Below, one piece after another: positions 1-10,651 of a DNA stretch of 64,000 nucleotides; the stretch's first letter is position 1, and every line of letters starts with the position of its first letter. The DNA comes from Halomonas cerina. Lineage in GTDB: Bacteria; Pseudomonadota; Gammaproteobacteria; Pseudomonadales; Halomonadaceae. The notes below the pieces were generated by a model that searched no databases, had not been told where the DNA came from, and worked only from the letters and a program-made list of their open reading frames with translations. Where the stretch lies: positions 124,001 to 188,000 of the forward strand of contig NZ_JACHXP010000006.1 of assembly GCF_014192215.1 (NCBI RefSeq). Reading direction: 5' to 3'. The position numbers and the translations under genes are program-made.

Positions 1-2
1 CA

Positions 3-383
3 GTCGGCCCCCAGTTGACCGAGAAGCTGCGCGGACTGTTGGTAAAGGAGATGACCGAGGTCGAGGCGGCCATGCAGGAGACCTATAGTGCCATCATCCA
101 AGGCAAGCATGACGAGGTGGCACAGAAGGGCCAGGCTATCCACGACAGTTTCATCCTTGAGCAGTCCCTTACCGAGCAGGATCGACAGGACCTGAAAGCG
201 GCGGTGCCTGTGGAGTTCCTGCAAATGGACAAGCGGTTCCATCAGTTGTCGGCGTCACTGGCCGAGGCGGGAAGACAGCAGAACACCCAGGAGCAGGTCA
301 AAGTCTTCAACCGCATGACCGAATCCTGCGTGGCCTGTCACAGCCGCTACGTGACGGATCGTTTTAAGGGGCTGCAGGAGTAG
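3..383 (+). CDS. Class II-like c-type cytochrome (5' end missing)
   Basis: The reading frame is open to the left edge, so the N-terminus and any signal peptide lie outside the window. The visible part is about 126 residues, mostly helical in composition, with a single heme-binding motif CVACH close to the C-terminus (Cys-Val-Ala-Cys-His, about 18 residues from the end). A C-terminal CxxCH on a helical protein is the arrangement of class II cytochromes (cytochrome c' and relatives), which bind NO or carry electrons in the periplasm. A TTG at 15 is a possible but unlikely start, because coding continues upstream of it. It converges on hmp and ends just before a strong hairpin. Its place beside NO-detoxification genes fits an NO-binding or denitrification role, but that is inference. 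Confidence 0.7.
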   Translation, partial: VGPQLTEKLRGLLVKEMTEVEAAMQETYSAIIQGKHDEVAQKGQAIHDSFILEQSLTEQDRQDLKAAVPVEFLQMDKRFHQLSASLAEAGRQQNTQEQVKVFNRMTESCVACHSRYVTDRFKGLQE

Positions 384-500
384 TCCATTCCCGGGAGTTG
401 GGGAATCGATACTCGTTAAGCCGAACGCGTGTGTCGGTGTGCAGTCGACGCCGTCTTCGCGACGGCAGCGCGATCGATCAGGTCATGCTGGCCCGCAGAC

Positions 501-536
501 GACGACGCCCCGGTTTGGCCGGGGCGCCGTGTCGTC
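501..536. terminator. Hairpin between convergent genes
   Basis: The inner stem CGCCCCGG (506-513) pairs with CCGGGGCG (519-526) around a 5-base loop, and outer GACGAC/GTCGTC arms (501-506 and 531-536) extend it. It lies between the cytochrome gene and the 3' end of hmp, which converge, so it probably terminates both. There is no long T-tract. Confidence 0.65.
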
Positions 537-555
537 TTGGTTGGGCCGCTTGGCC

Positions 556-1725
556 TCAGGCGGCGTCGAGGGGCCGCGAGGGGCCGAAATGCTCGTAGTG
601 GCGGCGCTCGTCGGGTACCCCGAGTTCGGCCAGGGCGCGGTTCACCGCGGTCATGAAGCCCTGGGGACCGACGAGGTAGCAGCGGGCCCCTTCGGGCACA
701 TAGCGGGCCAGCAGCTCGCGGTCGACCCGCCCGGTGTGATCGGCACTGTCGCCATGCTCGTGCACCGTGACGGCCCGCAGACGCTCAGGGTGCTCGACGG
801 CGAGCGCGGCGATCTCGTCGCGGAAGGCATGGTGCTCGGCGTCCAGGGCGGCGTGCAGATAGACCACCCGGCGGCCTTCGGCCAGGGCGCGACGGGCCAT
901 GGGCAGCAGCGGGGTCTGGCCGACCCCACCGCTGGCCAGCAGCAACGGCTCGTCGCCATCGGCCAGGGTCAGGTCGCCGGCGGGAGGCAGCAGCTCCAGG
1001 GTGTCGCCGATCGCCAGGACGTCATGGAAATGCCGGCTCGCCCGGCCCTCGGGTTCGCGCTTGATCGAGATCCGATAGCTCTTGCCGTTGGGCACGTCCG
1101 ATAGGCTGTAGTGCCGATAGACCGGCTCGCCGTCGATGGTGAGGCGCACGCCGATGAACTGTCCCGGGGTGTGGTCGGCCACCGGTCCGCCATCCTCGGG
1201 CTCCAGCACGAAGGAGCGGATCACCGCGCTCTCCTGGTGGGTCGCGGCGATGCGGAAACGGCGAGTGCCGCGCCAGCCGCCGGGGCGCTGGGCGAACTCC
1301 CGGTAGCGCTGATCCTCCAGCTCGATGAGCAGGCCGGCCAGTTCTTCGTAGAGGCCGCTCCAGGCGGCGGCGATCTCCGGCGTCACCGCCTCACCCAGCA
1401 CCTCGCCGATGGCGGCCATCAGGCACTCGCCGACGATGGGGTACTGGTCGGGCTGGATGCCCAGGGAGACGTGCTTGCTGACCACGGTGGCCAGCACGCC
1501 GCGCGCCTGCTGCGGATTCTGGCGCAATTGCACATAGGCGAGCACCGCGCCGGCCAGGGCCCGCGGCTGGCCGCCGTCGCGCTGGTGGGTCTCGTTGAAC
1601 AGCGGCTTCACCTCGGGATAACGCGCGAACATCAGCGGGTAGAAGCGCTGGGTGATGGCGTCGAGGTGCTCGGCGACTACCGGGGCGGTGGCGTCGATCA
1701 GTCGTTCCTGCTCTTTCGTCAGCAT
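556..1725 (-). CDS. hmp: Flavohemoglobin, nitric oxide dioxygenase
   Basis: Hmp oxidises NO to nitrate using O2, NAD(P)H, FAD and heme b in the cytoplasm. The 389 residues match the usual length of about 395. Residues 1-140 are a globin domain, followed by a ferredoxin-reductase-type FAD domain with the motif RHYSLSD and an NAD-binding domain with ASGGVGQTPL. The start is preceded by AAGGA at a suitable distance. It is divergent from norR. Upstream on the same strand is a sigma-54 promoter (1771-1786) and, further out, three NorR-type boxes, so NO-dependent activation by the adjacent NorR is the likely control. The arrangement resembles the fhpR-fhp pair of pseudomonads. Confidence 0.96.
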   Translation of the reverse strand: MLTKEQERLIDATAPVVAEHLDAITQRFYPLMFARYPEVKPLFNETHQRDGGQPRALAGAVLAYVQLRQNPQQARGVLATVVSKHVSLGIQPDQYPIVGECLMAAIGEVLGEAVTPEIAAAWSGLYEELAGLLIELEDQRYREFAQRPGGWRGTRRFRIAATHQESAVIRSFVLEPEDGGPVADHTPGQFIGVRLTIDGEPVYRHYSLSDVPNGKSYRISIKREPEGRASRHFHDVLAIGDTLELLPPAGDLTLADGDEPLLLASGGVGQTPLLPMARRALAEGRRVVYLHAALDAEHHAFRDEIAALAVEHPERLRAVTVHEHGDSADHTGRVDRELLARYVPEGARCYLVGPQGFMTAVNRALAELGVPDERRHYEHFGPSRPLDAA

Positions 1726-1770
1726 GGGAGTCCTTGTTGTCTGGGGTGGTCATGATGGCCCTCCCCGGAA

Positions 1771-1786
1771 GGCAAGACCTGTGCCA
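1771..1786 (-). promoter_or_regulatory. Sigma-54 (-24/-12) promoter of hmp
   Basis: Read on the minus strand, the sequence is TGGCACAGGTCTTGCC, which matches the sigma-54 consensus TGGCAC-N5-TTGC at every conserved base, including the invariant GG and GC elements. The predicted transcription start is near 1761, about 36 bases before the hmp ATG. NorR is a sigma-54-dependent activator encoded next door, which supports the assignment. Confidence 0.88.
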
Positions 1787-1855
1787 GTCTGGCCCGGAAG
1801 CCTGGTCGCGGCGCCGCATACCCGTGGCCTGCGGAGCCGGCATGAGGCAAGTGTT

Positions 1856-1907
1856 GTTGAAATGACATGATTCGTGTTGTCATAATGACATTTATTGTCA
1901 AAAGTAC
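1856..1907. promoter_or_regulatory. Three NorR-type enhancer boxes (GT-N7-AC)
   Basis: Three GT-N7-AC elements occur at 1856-1866, 1879-1889 and 1897-1907. The middle one sits in the near-perfect palindrome TGTCATAATGACA. E. coli NorR is known to need three such sites upstream of norVW to assemble its active hexamer. Here they lie about 95-145 bp upstream of the predicted hmp transcription start. The last box ends only 6 bases before the norR ATG, so bound NorR could also affect its own gene. Confidence 0.8.
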
Positions 1908-1913
1908 ACTCTC

Positions 1914-3470
1914 ATGACCGATTTCCTGCGTGCGTTGCACGAGCTCCTGGCCTGCCTGGGCGAGCAGGCCCCGGACACGTCCCTGGCCGGGGAATGGGAT
2001 GCCCTGCTCCAGGCCCTGGTCGGCGGACATTCCCTGGACGCCGCGACCCTGATGGTGATGGAGGACGGCGCCCTGAAGCCGGTCGCGGTGCTGGGCCTGC
2101 CTGACGACGTGCGCGGTCGGCGCTTCGAGCCGTCACGGCATCCCCGCCTCGCCGCCATCGCCGCCCATCCCGGCGTCTGTCGCTTTCCCGTCGATACCGA
2201 ACTGCCCGACCCCTTCGATGGCCTGCTCGACGAGGACCTGAGCCAGGTGCATGACTGCCTGGGGGTGGCCCTGCGTGATGAGGGGCGGTTGATCGGCCTG
2301 CTGACCCTGGACGCCCTGACCCCCGGCGCGCTCGAGGACCTGGAAGAGGCGGAGTTGCTGGCCGCCGCCGGGCTGCTGGCCATCTGCCTGCGCCTGGCCG
2401 GGCATCTCGCGGACACCCGTTCGCGGCTCAGCGAGGCGCTCGACGGCGAGGAGCGGGGCGGTTCGCTGCAGCACTGGCACAGCCCCGCCATGCAGCGGTT
2501 GATGGGCGCCGTCGACCTGGTGGCGCCCACTCAGATGAGCGTGCTGCTGCATGGCGAGACCGGGGTGGGCAAGGAGCGAGTGGCCCGCGCCCTGCACCAG
2601 CGCTCCGGGCGGCGCGGTGGCCCCCTGGTGCAGGTCAACTGCGCGGCCCTGCCCGAGAGCCTGATCGAGAGTGCCCTGTTCGGCCACCGGCGCGGGGCCT
2701 TCTCCGGGGCCGTACGGGACCATCGCGGTCACTTCGAGATGGCCGATGGCGGCACCCTGATGCTCGACGAGGTGGGTGAGCTGCCCTTGGCGCTGCAGCC
2801 CAAGCTGCTGAGGGTGCTCCAGGAAGGGGAGATCCAGCCCCTGGGCAGCGAGCAGGCGCGACAGGTGGATGTCCGGGTCATCGCCGTGACCAACCGTGAC
2901 TTGGCCGCCGAGGTGGAGGCGGGGCGCTTCCGGGAGGATCTCTACCATCGGCTGGGTGTCTTTCCCCTGGCGGTGCCGTCGCTACGCGAGCGGCCCGAGG
3001 ACATCCCGCTGCTCGCCGGCCACTTCCTGGAGGACAACCGGGTACGCCTCGGGGTCGCCAACCTGCGCCTGGCCCCCGAGGCCCAGGCGGCCCTGCTCGG
3101 TTGGCACTGGCCGGGCAATGTGCGTGAGTTGGAGCACGTGCTGGCCCGCGCCGCCCTGCGGGCCCTGGGCGAGCAGGGGCCGCTGTCGGCCCCCCGGCAG
3201 CGGGCGACGGTGTTGCGTATCGCCCCTGGCCACCTTCAACTGCCTGTCGCCAGCGCCTCCCCGGTGGAGGCGCCGCCGTCGGCCACCGCGACCGTGGCCG
3301 GGGAGGCGGAGCGCGGCCTCGACCTGCGCGAGGCCACCGACGCCTTCCAGCGCCGGCTGATCCGCGACGCCCTGGCGGCGCAGGGCGGCAACTGGGCCGC
3401 CACGGCCCGGGCACTCGCCCTGGATCCTGGTAATCTGCACCGCCTGGCCCGCCGGCTCGACCTCAAGTAA
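1914..3470 (+). CDS. norR: NO-responsive sigma-54-dependent activator NorR
   Basis: NorR senses NO through a mononuclear iron in an N-terminal GAF domain (about residues 1-165), which represses the AAA+ domain until NO binds. The AAA+ domain has Walker A GETGVGKE (214-221) and a GAFSGA loop (261-266). The family motif is GAFTGA, so Thr is replaced by Ser. The C-terminus carries a Fis-type helix-turn-helix (about 475-515). In the GAF domain, an ELPDP segment (Asp99), a VHDC segment (His113, Cys115) and a TLD segment (Asp133) line up with the iron-pocket region described for E. coli NorR. It is divergent from hmp, its likely target, and three NorR-type boxes abut its start codon. Confidence 0.93.
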   Translation: MTDFLRALHELLACLGEQAPDTSLAGEWDALLQALVGGHSLDAATLMVMEDGALKPVAVLGLPDDVRGRRFEPSRHPRLAAIAAHPGVCRFPVDTELPDPFDGLLDEDLSQVHDCLGVALRDEGRLIGLLTLDALTPGALEDLEEAELLAAAGLLAICLRLAGHLADTRSRLSEALDGEERGGSLQHWHSPAMQRLMGAVDLVAPTQMSVLLHGETGVGKERVARALHQRSGRRGGPLVQVNCAALPESLIESALFGHRRGAFSGAVRDHRGHFEMADGGTLMLDEVGELPLALQPKLLRVLQEGEIQPLGSEQARQVDVRVIAVTNRDLAAEVEAGRFREDLYHRLGVFPLAVPSLRERPEDIPLLAGHFLEDNRVRLGVANLRLAPEAQAALLGWHWPGNVRELEHVLARAALRALGEQGPLSAPRQRATVLRIAPGHLQLPVASASPVEAPPSATATVAGEAERGLDLREATDAFQRRLIRDALAAQGGNWAATARALALDPGNLHRLARRLDLK

Positions 3471-3556
3471 CGCTGGTGATCAGTCGCTGCGGATTGGCGG
3501 GCGCGATAGCGGTTTTGTATGTTGAATCAGGACGCTCTCTGGAAAGTGGAGGCATC

Positions 3557-4975
3557 ATGATGCGACACGCGAAGCTGGTGATTCTGGGGGCCGGGACGGC
3601 GGGGTTGACCGCCCTCAAGGAGGCGCAGCGTTACACGGATGACGTGCTGCTGATCAACGCCGGCCCTTACGGCACGACCTGCGCGCGGGTCGGCTGCATG
3701 CCCTCCAAGGCGCTGCTCGAGGTGGCCCATGCCTACGGGCGTCGCGACTGGCTGGCGGCGAGCGGCATGCAGGGCGGCGACACGTTGCGGATGGATCTGT
3801 CGGCGGTCATGGCGCACGTGCGCGCCCTGCGCGATCGCTTCGTTGCCGGGCCGATCGGCACCGCCGACGCCCTGGGCGAGCGCAGCCTCCAGGGACAGCC
3901 GCGCTTCATCGATCCCACGACCCTCGAGGTCAACGGTGAGCGTATTCGGGCCGAGGCCGTGATCATCGCGACCGGTACCCGGCCCATCGTCCCCGATGCC
4001 TGGCAATCCTTGGGCGAGCGGATCGTCACGTCGGACGATGTCTTCGAGCTCCAGTCGCCGGGGCGGCGCCTCGGCGTGGTTGGGCTGGGGCCGATCGGCG
4101 TGGAATTGGGCCAGGCCTTCGCCCAGCTCGGCTGCGAGGTGCATGGCTTCACCCGCGGGCCCCGCGTGGCGGGACTGAGCGACCCGGAGGTCAACGCCAG
4201 CCTGCTCGAGGCGTTGCGACGCCAGATGACGGTCACCACCGAGGCGGAGGTGACGCTGCATCGGAGCGACAAAGGCGTGGTGATGCAAGGCGGCGGGCAG
4301 GAGGTGGAGGTCGATTGGGTCCTCGCCTCCCTGGGGCGCCGTCCCAATGTCGAGGGTTTGGGCCTCGAGAACCTGGGCGTGGAACTCGACGGCCGCGGCG
4401 TGCCCCGGTTCGACGCGGCGACCCTGAGAATCGGCGACCTGCCGGTCTTCATGGCCGGCGATGTGGATGGACTGCGCCCATTGATGCACGAGGCGGCGGA
4501 CGCGGGACGTATAGCTGCCTATCATGCCCTGCATCCGGACGCCGAGTGTCTCGCTCGACGCACGCCCCAGGGCATCGTCTTCACCGAACCCGGCGCCGGC
4601 CATGCGGGGCTGACCCGGGCCGAGCTTCCCGAGAGCGGCGTGGTAACCGGCAGTGCCGACTTCACCCAACAGGCCCGAGCGTTGATGGCCGGCCGCAATG
4701 CGGGACGCCTGCAGCTCTACGCCGACGAGAGCGACGGGCGCCTGCTCGGTGCGGAGCTGGTGGCCCCGGACGCGGAGCATCTGCTGCATCTGCTGGCCTG
4801 GTCGATCCAGCAGAACCTGAACGTCGATCAGCTGCTCGAGATGACGTTCTATCACCCGACCGTCGAGGAGGGGGTGCGCGGCGCCTTGCAAGCGGTGCGT
4901 CACGAACTCGGCAAGCGGCGCACCCAGCCCGATCTGCCGCTGTGTCACGAGCCGGCGGACTGGGCGCTGGGGTGA
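3557..4975 (+). CDS. Dihydrolipoamide dehydrogenase-like flavoprotein disulfide reductase
   Basis: This is a 472-residue member of the pyridine nucleotide-disulfide oxidoreductase class I family, like the E3 component of 2-oxoacid dehydrogenases. The N-terminal FAD-binding motif is GAGTAGL, the redox-active disulfide is CARVGC followed by MPSKALL, a second Rossmann motif (GLGPIGVE) binds NAD(P), and the C-terminal dimer region keeps the active-site FYHPTVEE pattern. The ATG at 3557 is preferred over a GTG-less upstream extension because GTGGAGG lies just before it. No lipoyl-dehydrogenase complex genes are nearby, so the physiological partner is unclear. It could equally be a stand-alone disulfide reductase or transhydrogenase-like enzyme. 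Confidence 0.82.
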   Translation: MMRHAKLVILGAGTAGLTALKEAQRYTDDVLLINAGPYGTTCARVGCMPSKALLEVAHAYGRRDWLAASGMQGGDTLRMDLSAVMAHVRALRDRFVAGPIGTADALGERSLQGQPRFIDPTTLEVNGERIRAEAVIIATGTRPIVPDAWQSLGERIVTSDDVFELQSPGRRLGVVGLGPIGVELGQAFAQLGCEVHGFTRGPRVAGLSDPEVNASLLEALRRQMTVTTEAEVTLHRSDKGVVMQGGGQEVEVDWVLASLGRRPNVEGLGLENLGVELDGRGVPRFDAATLRIGDLPVFMAGDVDGLRPLMHEAADAGRIAAYHALHPDAECLARRTPQGIVFTEPGAGHAGLTRAELPESGVVTGSADFTQQARALMAGRNAGRLQLYADESDGRLLGAELVAPDAEHLLHLLAWSIQQNLNVDQLLEMTFYHPTVEEGVRGALQAVRHELGKRRTQPDLPLCHEPADWALG

Positions 4976-4999
4976 AAAAGCGCCGATCACCGGTCGGCG
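4976..4999 (-). terminator. Rho-independent terminator of phaC
   Basis: CGCCGA (4981-4986) pairs with TCGGCG (4994-4999). Read on the minus strand, the hairpin is followed by CTTTTT, the classical T-tract. It lies 12 bases after the phaC stop and also just after the convergent flavoprotein gene. Confidence 0.8.
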
Positions 5000-5011
5000 A
5001 AGAAGAGGGCG

Positions 5012-6784
5012 TTATTGTTGCAGTACATAGGTGCCCGGGGCATCGGTGAGCGGCGAATAGGGCTCGCCGCCCATCGCCGGAGGATCGATCTGTTCCTTGG
5101 AGGAGCGCTCTTCCAACCAGGCCTGCCAGACCAGCCACCAGGAGCCCTTGTGCGTGGGCATCGTTTTATGCCAGGTATCCGGATCGATGTAGCTCTGTTT
5201 CTCTAGGCGAGTCTCGACCTGATAGGTGCGTCGTGGATGGCCCGGTTCGCTGACGATACCGGCATTGTGGCCGCCACTGGTGAGCAGGAAGGTGACTTCG
5301 TCGGTGTCGGTGAGTAGATGAATCTTGTAGACCGAGCGCCAAGGGGCGACGTGGTCGCTGCTGGTGGCCACGGAGAAGATCGGCGCGTTGATGTCGGTGA
5401 TAGCGATAGGACGGTCGCCGACGATATAGCGCCCGGTGGCCAGGTCGTTGTTGAGATACAGGCGGCGCAGGTACTGGGCATGCATCAGGTAGGGCATGTG
5501 GGTCACGTCTGTGTTCCAGGCCATCAGGGCATTCATCTTCTGGCGCTTGCCGAGCATGTAGTCGCGTACCATTCGCGACCAGATCAGGTCATTGGAGCGC
5601 AGCAGCTGAAAGGCGCCGGCCATTTGCTGGCCATCCAGATAGCCGCGCTCCTGCATCATGCTCTCGAGATAATCCACCTCGCTCTCGGTGATGAACAGCG
5701 ACAGTTCGCCGGCTTCGGTGAAGTCGACCTGGGCGGCCAGTAGGGTAAGCGAGGCCAGGCGGTTGTCGTTGTCCCGGGCCATGGCGGCGGCCTGAATCGA
5801 CAGCAGCGTGCCCCCCAGGCAATAGCCCACCGCGTGAATCTTGCGATCCGGCAGAATCGACGACACCACCTCCAGAGCCGCCTCGGGCCCCAGACGCCGA
5901 TAGCTCCCCATGCCCAGTTCGCGATCCTCGGAGGTCACGTTGCGCCAGGAAATCATGAACACCGTATGACCCTGGTCCAGCAAGTAGCGCACCAGGGATT
6001 TTTTCGGGGTCAGGTCGAGGATGTAATACTTCATGATCCAGGCGGGCATGATCAGCACCGGCTCCGCATAGACCTTTTCGGTAGTCGGCGTGTACTGGAT
6101 CAGTTCGATCAGGTGATTACGATAGATGACCTTGCCCGGCGTGGTGGCGATGTTCTCGCCGAGCTTGAACTGCTCGGTACCCACCGGGGGAGATCCGCTC
6201 ATCCGTCGCTCCCAGTCCTCGCAGAAGTTCTCCCAGCCGCGCAGGAAATTCATGCCGCCTTGTTCCAGGGTCACATCGATGACTTCCGGGTTGAGCCAAG
6301 GGAAATTGGAAGGCGACCAGTGGTCGAGCATCTGCCGGCCGATGAAGGACACCACGTTCTCGGTGGTGTTTGACAGGCCGTCGATATTGGTGGTGGCGCT
6401 TTCCCACCACTCCTGCTGCAGGAGAAAGGATTGATAGATCAGGTTATAGGGCCAGCGGCACCAGGCCTCTCCCTTGAAGCGGCTGTCGTTCCGTCCGGGT
6501 TCGATACAGGGCTTGCTGTCCACTCCCAGGGGAAGCTGATGTGAATGATGAAGCAGGTATTCGAACTTGTAGGCCATTTCCTCAGCCAGCTCCAACTGCT
6601 TGCCCGGGGACATGGCCAGGTGGGCAAGCCACTCATAGATGACCGTGGACACGCCGGCGGGGGTGATGCCCCCCGTCAGAGAGGCCATATTGGCCTTGAT
6701 CGTCCGATCCAGCATGCGCGTGGCATTGTGCCCGATGTGCGGGGCATGTCGAGAATCCGCGTGATTATAATTGTTCATGATCAT
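5012..6784 (-). CDS. phaC: Poly(3-hydroxyalkanoate) synthase
   Basis: PhaC polymerises (R)-3-hydroxyacyl-CoA into polyester storage granules. The 590 residues include an N-terminal helix region of the PHBC_N type (about 25-65, with SPGKQLELA), followed by the PhaC_N/alpha-beta hydrolase domain. The lipase-like box GYCLGG carries the nucleophile Cys322. SDHVAPW supplies the probable catalytic Asp and GGHNAG the probable His. GAGGAGA precedes the ATG at 6784; a second in-frame ATG lies two codons downstream. No phaA, phaB or phasin gene is adjacent. The N-terminal codons are visibly less GC-rich than those of neighbouring nir genes. It has its own terminator, so it is probably monocistronic. 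Confidence 0.93.
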   Translation of the reverse strand: MIMNNYNHADSRHAPHIGHNATRMLDRTIKANMASLTGGITPAGVSTVIYEWLAHLAMSPGKQLELAEEMAYKFEYLLHHSHQLPLGVDSKPCIEPGRNDSRFKGEAWCRWPYNLIYQSFLLQQEWWESATTNIDGLSNTTENVVSFIGRQMLDHWSPSNFPWLNPEVIDVTLEQGGMNFLRGWENFCEDWERRMSGSPPVGTEQFKLGENIATTPGKVIYRNHLIELIQYTPTTEKVYAEPVLIMPAWIMKYYILDLTPKKSLVRYLLDQGHTVFMISWRNVTSEDRELGMGSYRRLGPEAALEVVSSILPDRKIHAVGYCLGGTLLSIQAAAMARDNDNRLASLTLLAAQVDFTEAGELSLFITESEVDYLESMMQERGYLDGQQMAGAFQLLRSNDLIWSRMVRDYMLGKRQKMNALMAWNTDVTHMPYLMHAQYLRRLYLNNDLATGRYIVGDRPIAITDINAPIFSVATSSDHVAPWRSVYKIHLLTDTDEVTFLLTSGGHNAGIVSEPGHPRRTYQVETRLEKQSYIDPDTWHKTMPTHKGSWWLVWQAWLEERSSKEQIDPPAMGGEPYSPLTDAPGTYVLQQ

Positions 6785-6926
6785 TTATTCTCCTCGGTAT
6801 TCGGCCCTGGCTGCGATCATCGCCTGAGTAAGCGAAGGCGGTTGAGCGCGCGCCCATGCTTTGTTCCCCCCTCTGAGGGAGAATGCCATGGCAGGTTCGC
6901 CGCGAGTCAAGGTATCACGACATGCG

Positions 6927-8129
6927 TCAGAGCCCGATGCGATGCGCTCGGTCGGTGAAGAAGATGCCGCTGGGCGACTCGCTGGGCAGGCGGGCGACCT
7001 CCTCCAGGGTGCGGGTGTCATAGATCACCACCCGGTCGCTGTCCCGAGCCGAGATCCACACCTGCTCGCCCCTAGGCGTGAACTCCATGTGCATCACCGC
7101 CTCGCCGGGTGACAGGGTCGCCACCACCTCGCGACGCTCGGTATCGATCACCTGCACCACATCGTTATTCGGGTGGGCGAAGTTGACCCACACCTGGCGC
7201 TCGTCGGGACGGCGCATCACGAAGATCGGCTGACCGTGGACCGAGATACGACCCGTGAGCGACCAGTTGTCGGTGTCGGCCACCAGCACCTCATGGCGGC
7301 CCACCGCCGGTAGCCAGGCCTCGCCGCCGGCCATCGCCCAGCCCTCTAGGTGCGGCATCTTGTAGACCGGCAGGCGCGCCTCACCACGGCCGTAATCGGG
7401 CAGGATGCGCTGGACCCCGTCCTCGAGATGCCAGAGATCGAGCAGCACCAGGCCATCCTCGCCGAACAGGCCGGCGATGTAGTGGCGCCCGTTGGGGCCG
7501 ATCAGGGCGTCGTAGGGCGCCTCGCCGATATCGGTGAAGCGCGTCACCTCGGGCGTTTTGCCACTCATGTTGACCACGTGGATCGCGTCGGCCTCGAACA
7601 GGCTGTAGACGAAGCGGTTCCCCGGGGCATCCACCAGCCCCACCACCTTGGAGCGCTGCTCCTGGCCGGCCTCGTCCCGGTAGGTTGCTGGAATGTTGGC
7701 GACCGGCTCGAGGGTCTCGCTGTCGAAGAGCCGCACCCCTCCCGGCTCATAGTTGGCCACCGCCACCAGGGACCCATCCTGGGAGATGGCGCCGCCGATG
7801 CTGTTACCCGACTGCATCACTCGGTGGGTGATCGTGCCGGTGAGCAGGTCGACCCGGCTCAGTCCGCCGTCGCGACCGAAGACGAAGGCGTAGCGGGCAT
7901 CCCGGCTGAACTTCACCGAGGCGTGGGACAGATCGCCCAGTCCCTCGACCCGCGCGAGTAGGCGGTGCTCGCTGGTGTCCACCACCGCCAGGCTGCCGGT
8001 GGCGCGCTCGACGACCACGCCGAGGTCGCCGGTGCCGCGAAGCTCCGCGTTCGGCGTGGCCTGGCAGCCGGTCAGCAGGGCAGTTAACGAGACGGCGACG
8101 AGGGGCTTGCGAAAGCCTTGAGAAAGCAT
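6927..8129 (-). CDS. nirF: Heme d1 biosynthesis protein NirF (lipoprotein)
   Basis: NirF is a periplasmic protein related to the d1 domain of NirS and needed for a late step of heme d1 formation. The ATG at 8129 is chosen because AAGGAG lies just before it; an upstream in-frame start at 8162 would overlap nirC. From 8129 the protein has a signal peptide with lipobox LLTGC (Cys22), so it is probably a membrane-anchored lipoprotein. The rest is an eight-bladed beta-propeller sequence with repeated YVxxG/xVxDxx patterns, 400 residues in all. It forms a two-gene operon with nirC, transcribed away from nirS, unlike the single nirSMCFDLGHJEN operon of Pseudomonas aeruginosa. Confidence 0.93.
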   Translation of the reverse strand: MLSQGFRKPLVAVSLTALLTGCQATPNAELRGTGDLGVVVERATGSLAVVDTSEHRLLARVEGLGDLSHASVKFSRDARYAFVFGRDGGLSRVDLLTGTITHRVMQSGNSIGGAISQDGSLVAVANYEPGGVRLFDSETLEPVANIPATYRDEAGQEQRSKVVGLVDAPGNRFVYSLFEADAIHVVNMSGKTPEVTRFTDIGEAPYDALIGPNGRHYIAGLFGEDGLVLLDLWHLEDGVQRILPDYGRGEARLPVYKMPHLEGWAMAGGEAWLPAVGRHEVLVADTDNWSLTGRISVHGQPIFVMRRPDERQVWVNFAHPNNDVVQVIDTERREVVATLSPGEAVMHMEFTPRGEQVWISARDSDRVVIYDTRTLEEVARLPSESPSGIFFTDRAHRIGL

Positions 8130-8158
8130 GGCCACTCCTTCTGGATCATCGAGAGGGT

Positions 8159-8500
8159 TCACTCTTTCAGCGGGTTGTCGTGCTGTAGGTGATCGGCGAG
8201 CCAGCGGGCGTCCTGTTCGCTGAGCAGTCCCGCCCAGCCGGGCATGGCGGTGCCGGCAACGCCGTTAAGGATCAGCGAGGCCAGGCTGTCGCGGCTATAG
8301 GCGTTCATGCGTGACGCCGGCAGGGCCGGCCCCAGGCCTCCACGCAGGGTCATGCCGTGACAGGAGCCGCAGTCCTGGTAGAGCAGGGTCTCGAGCTCCG
8401 CCTGACGCGCCGCGGAGAGGGGCTTCTCGGCCAGGACGGTCCCCGGGGGCTGGAGCAGGAGCGTGACCAGGATGACGCAGGGCAGGCGGTGCAGGGGCAT
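8159..8500 (-). CDS. nirC: Periplasmic c-type cytochrome NirC
   Basis: This small class I cytochrome has 113 residues: a signal peptide (cleavage near Ala24), one CGSCH heme motif (Cys44, Cys47, His48) and a distal methionine candidate in TAMPGW. In Pseudomonas, NirC donates electrons to NirS and takes part in NirS maturation. GGAG precedes the ATG. It is the first gene of the leftward nirCF operon and faces the nirS promoter region across 360 bp. Confidence 0.9.
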   Translation of the reverse strand: MPLHRLPCVILVTLLLQPPGTVLAEKPLSAARQAELETLLYQDCGSCHGMTLRGGLGPALPASRMNAYSRDSLASLILNGVAGTAMPGWAGLLSEQDARWLADHLQHDNPLKE

Positions 8501-10588
<2,088 letters not shown>

Positions 10589-10651
10589 CCGGGAAAGCAC
10601 GGCGGGCCTGCGGGCCCGCCCGACTGCCCTTCGCTCGAGTGAGCTGTGCCG

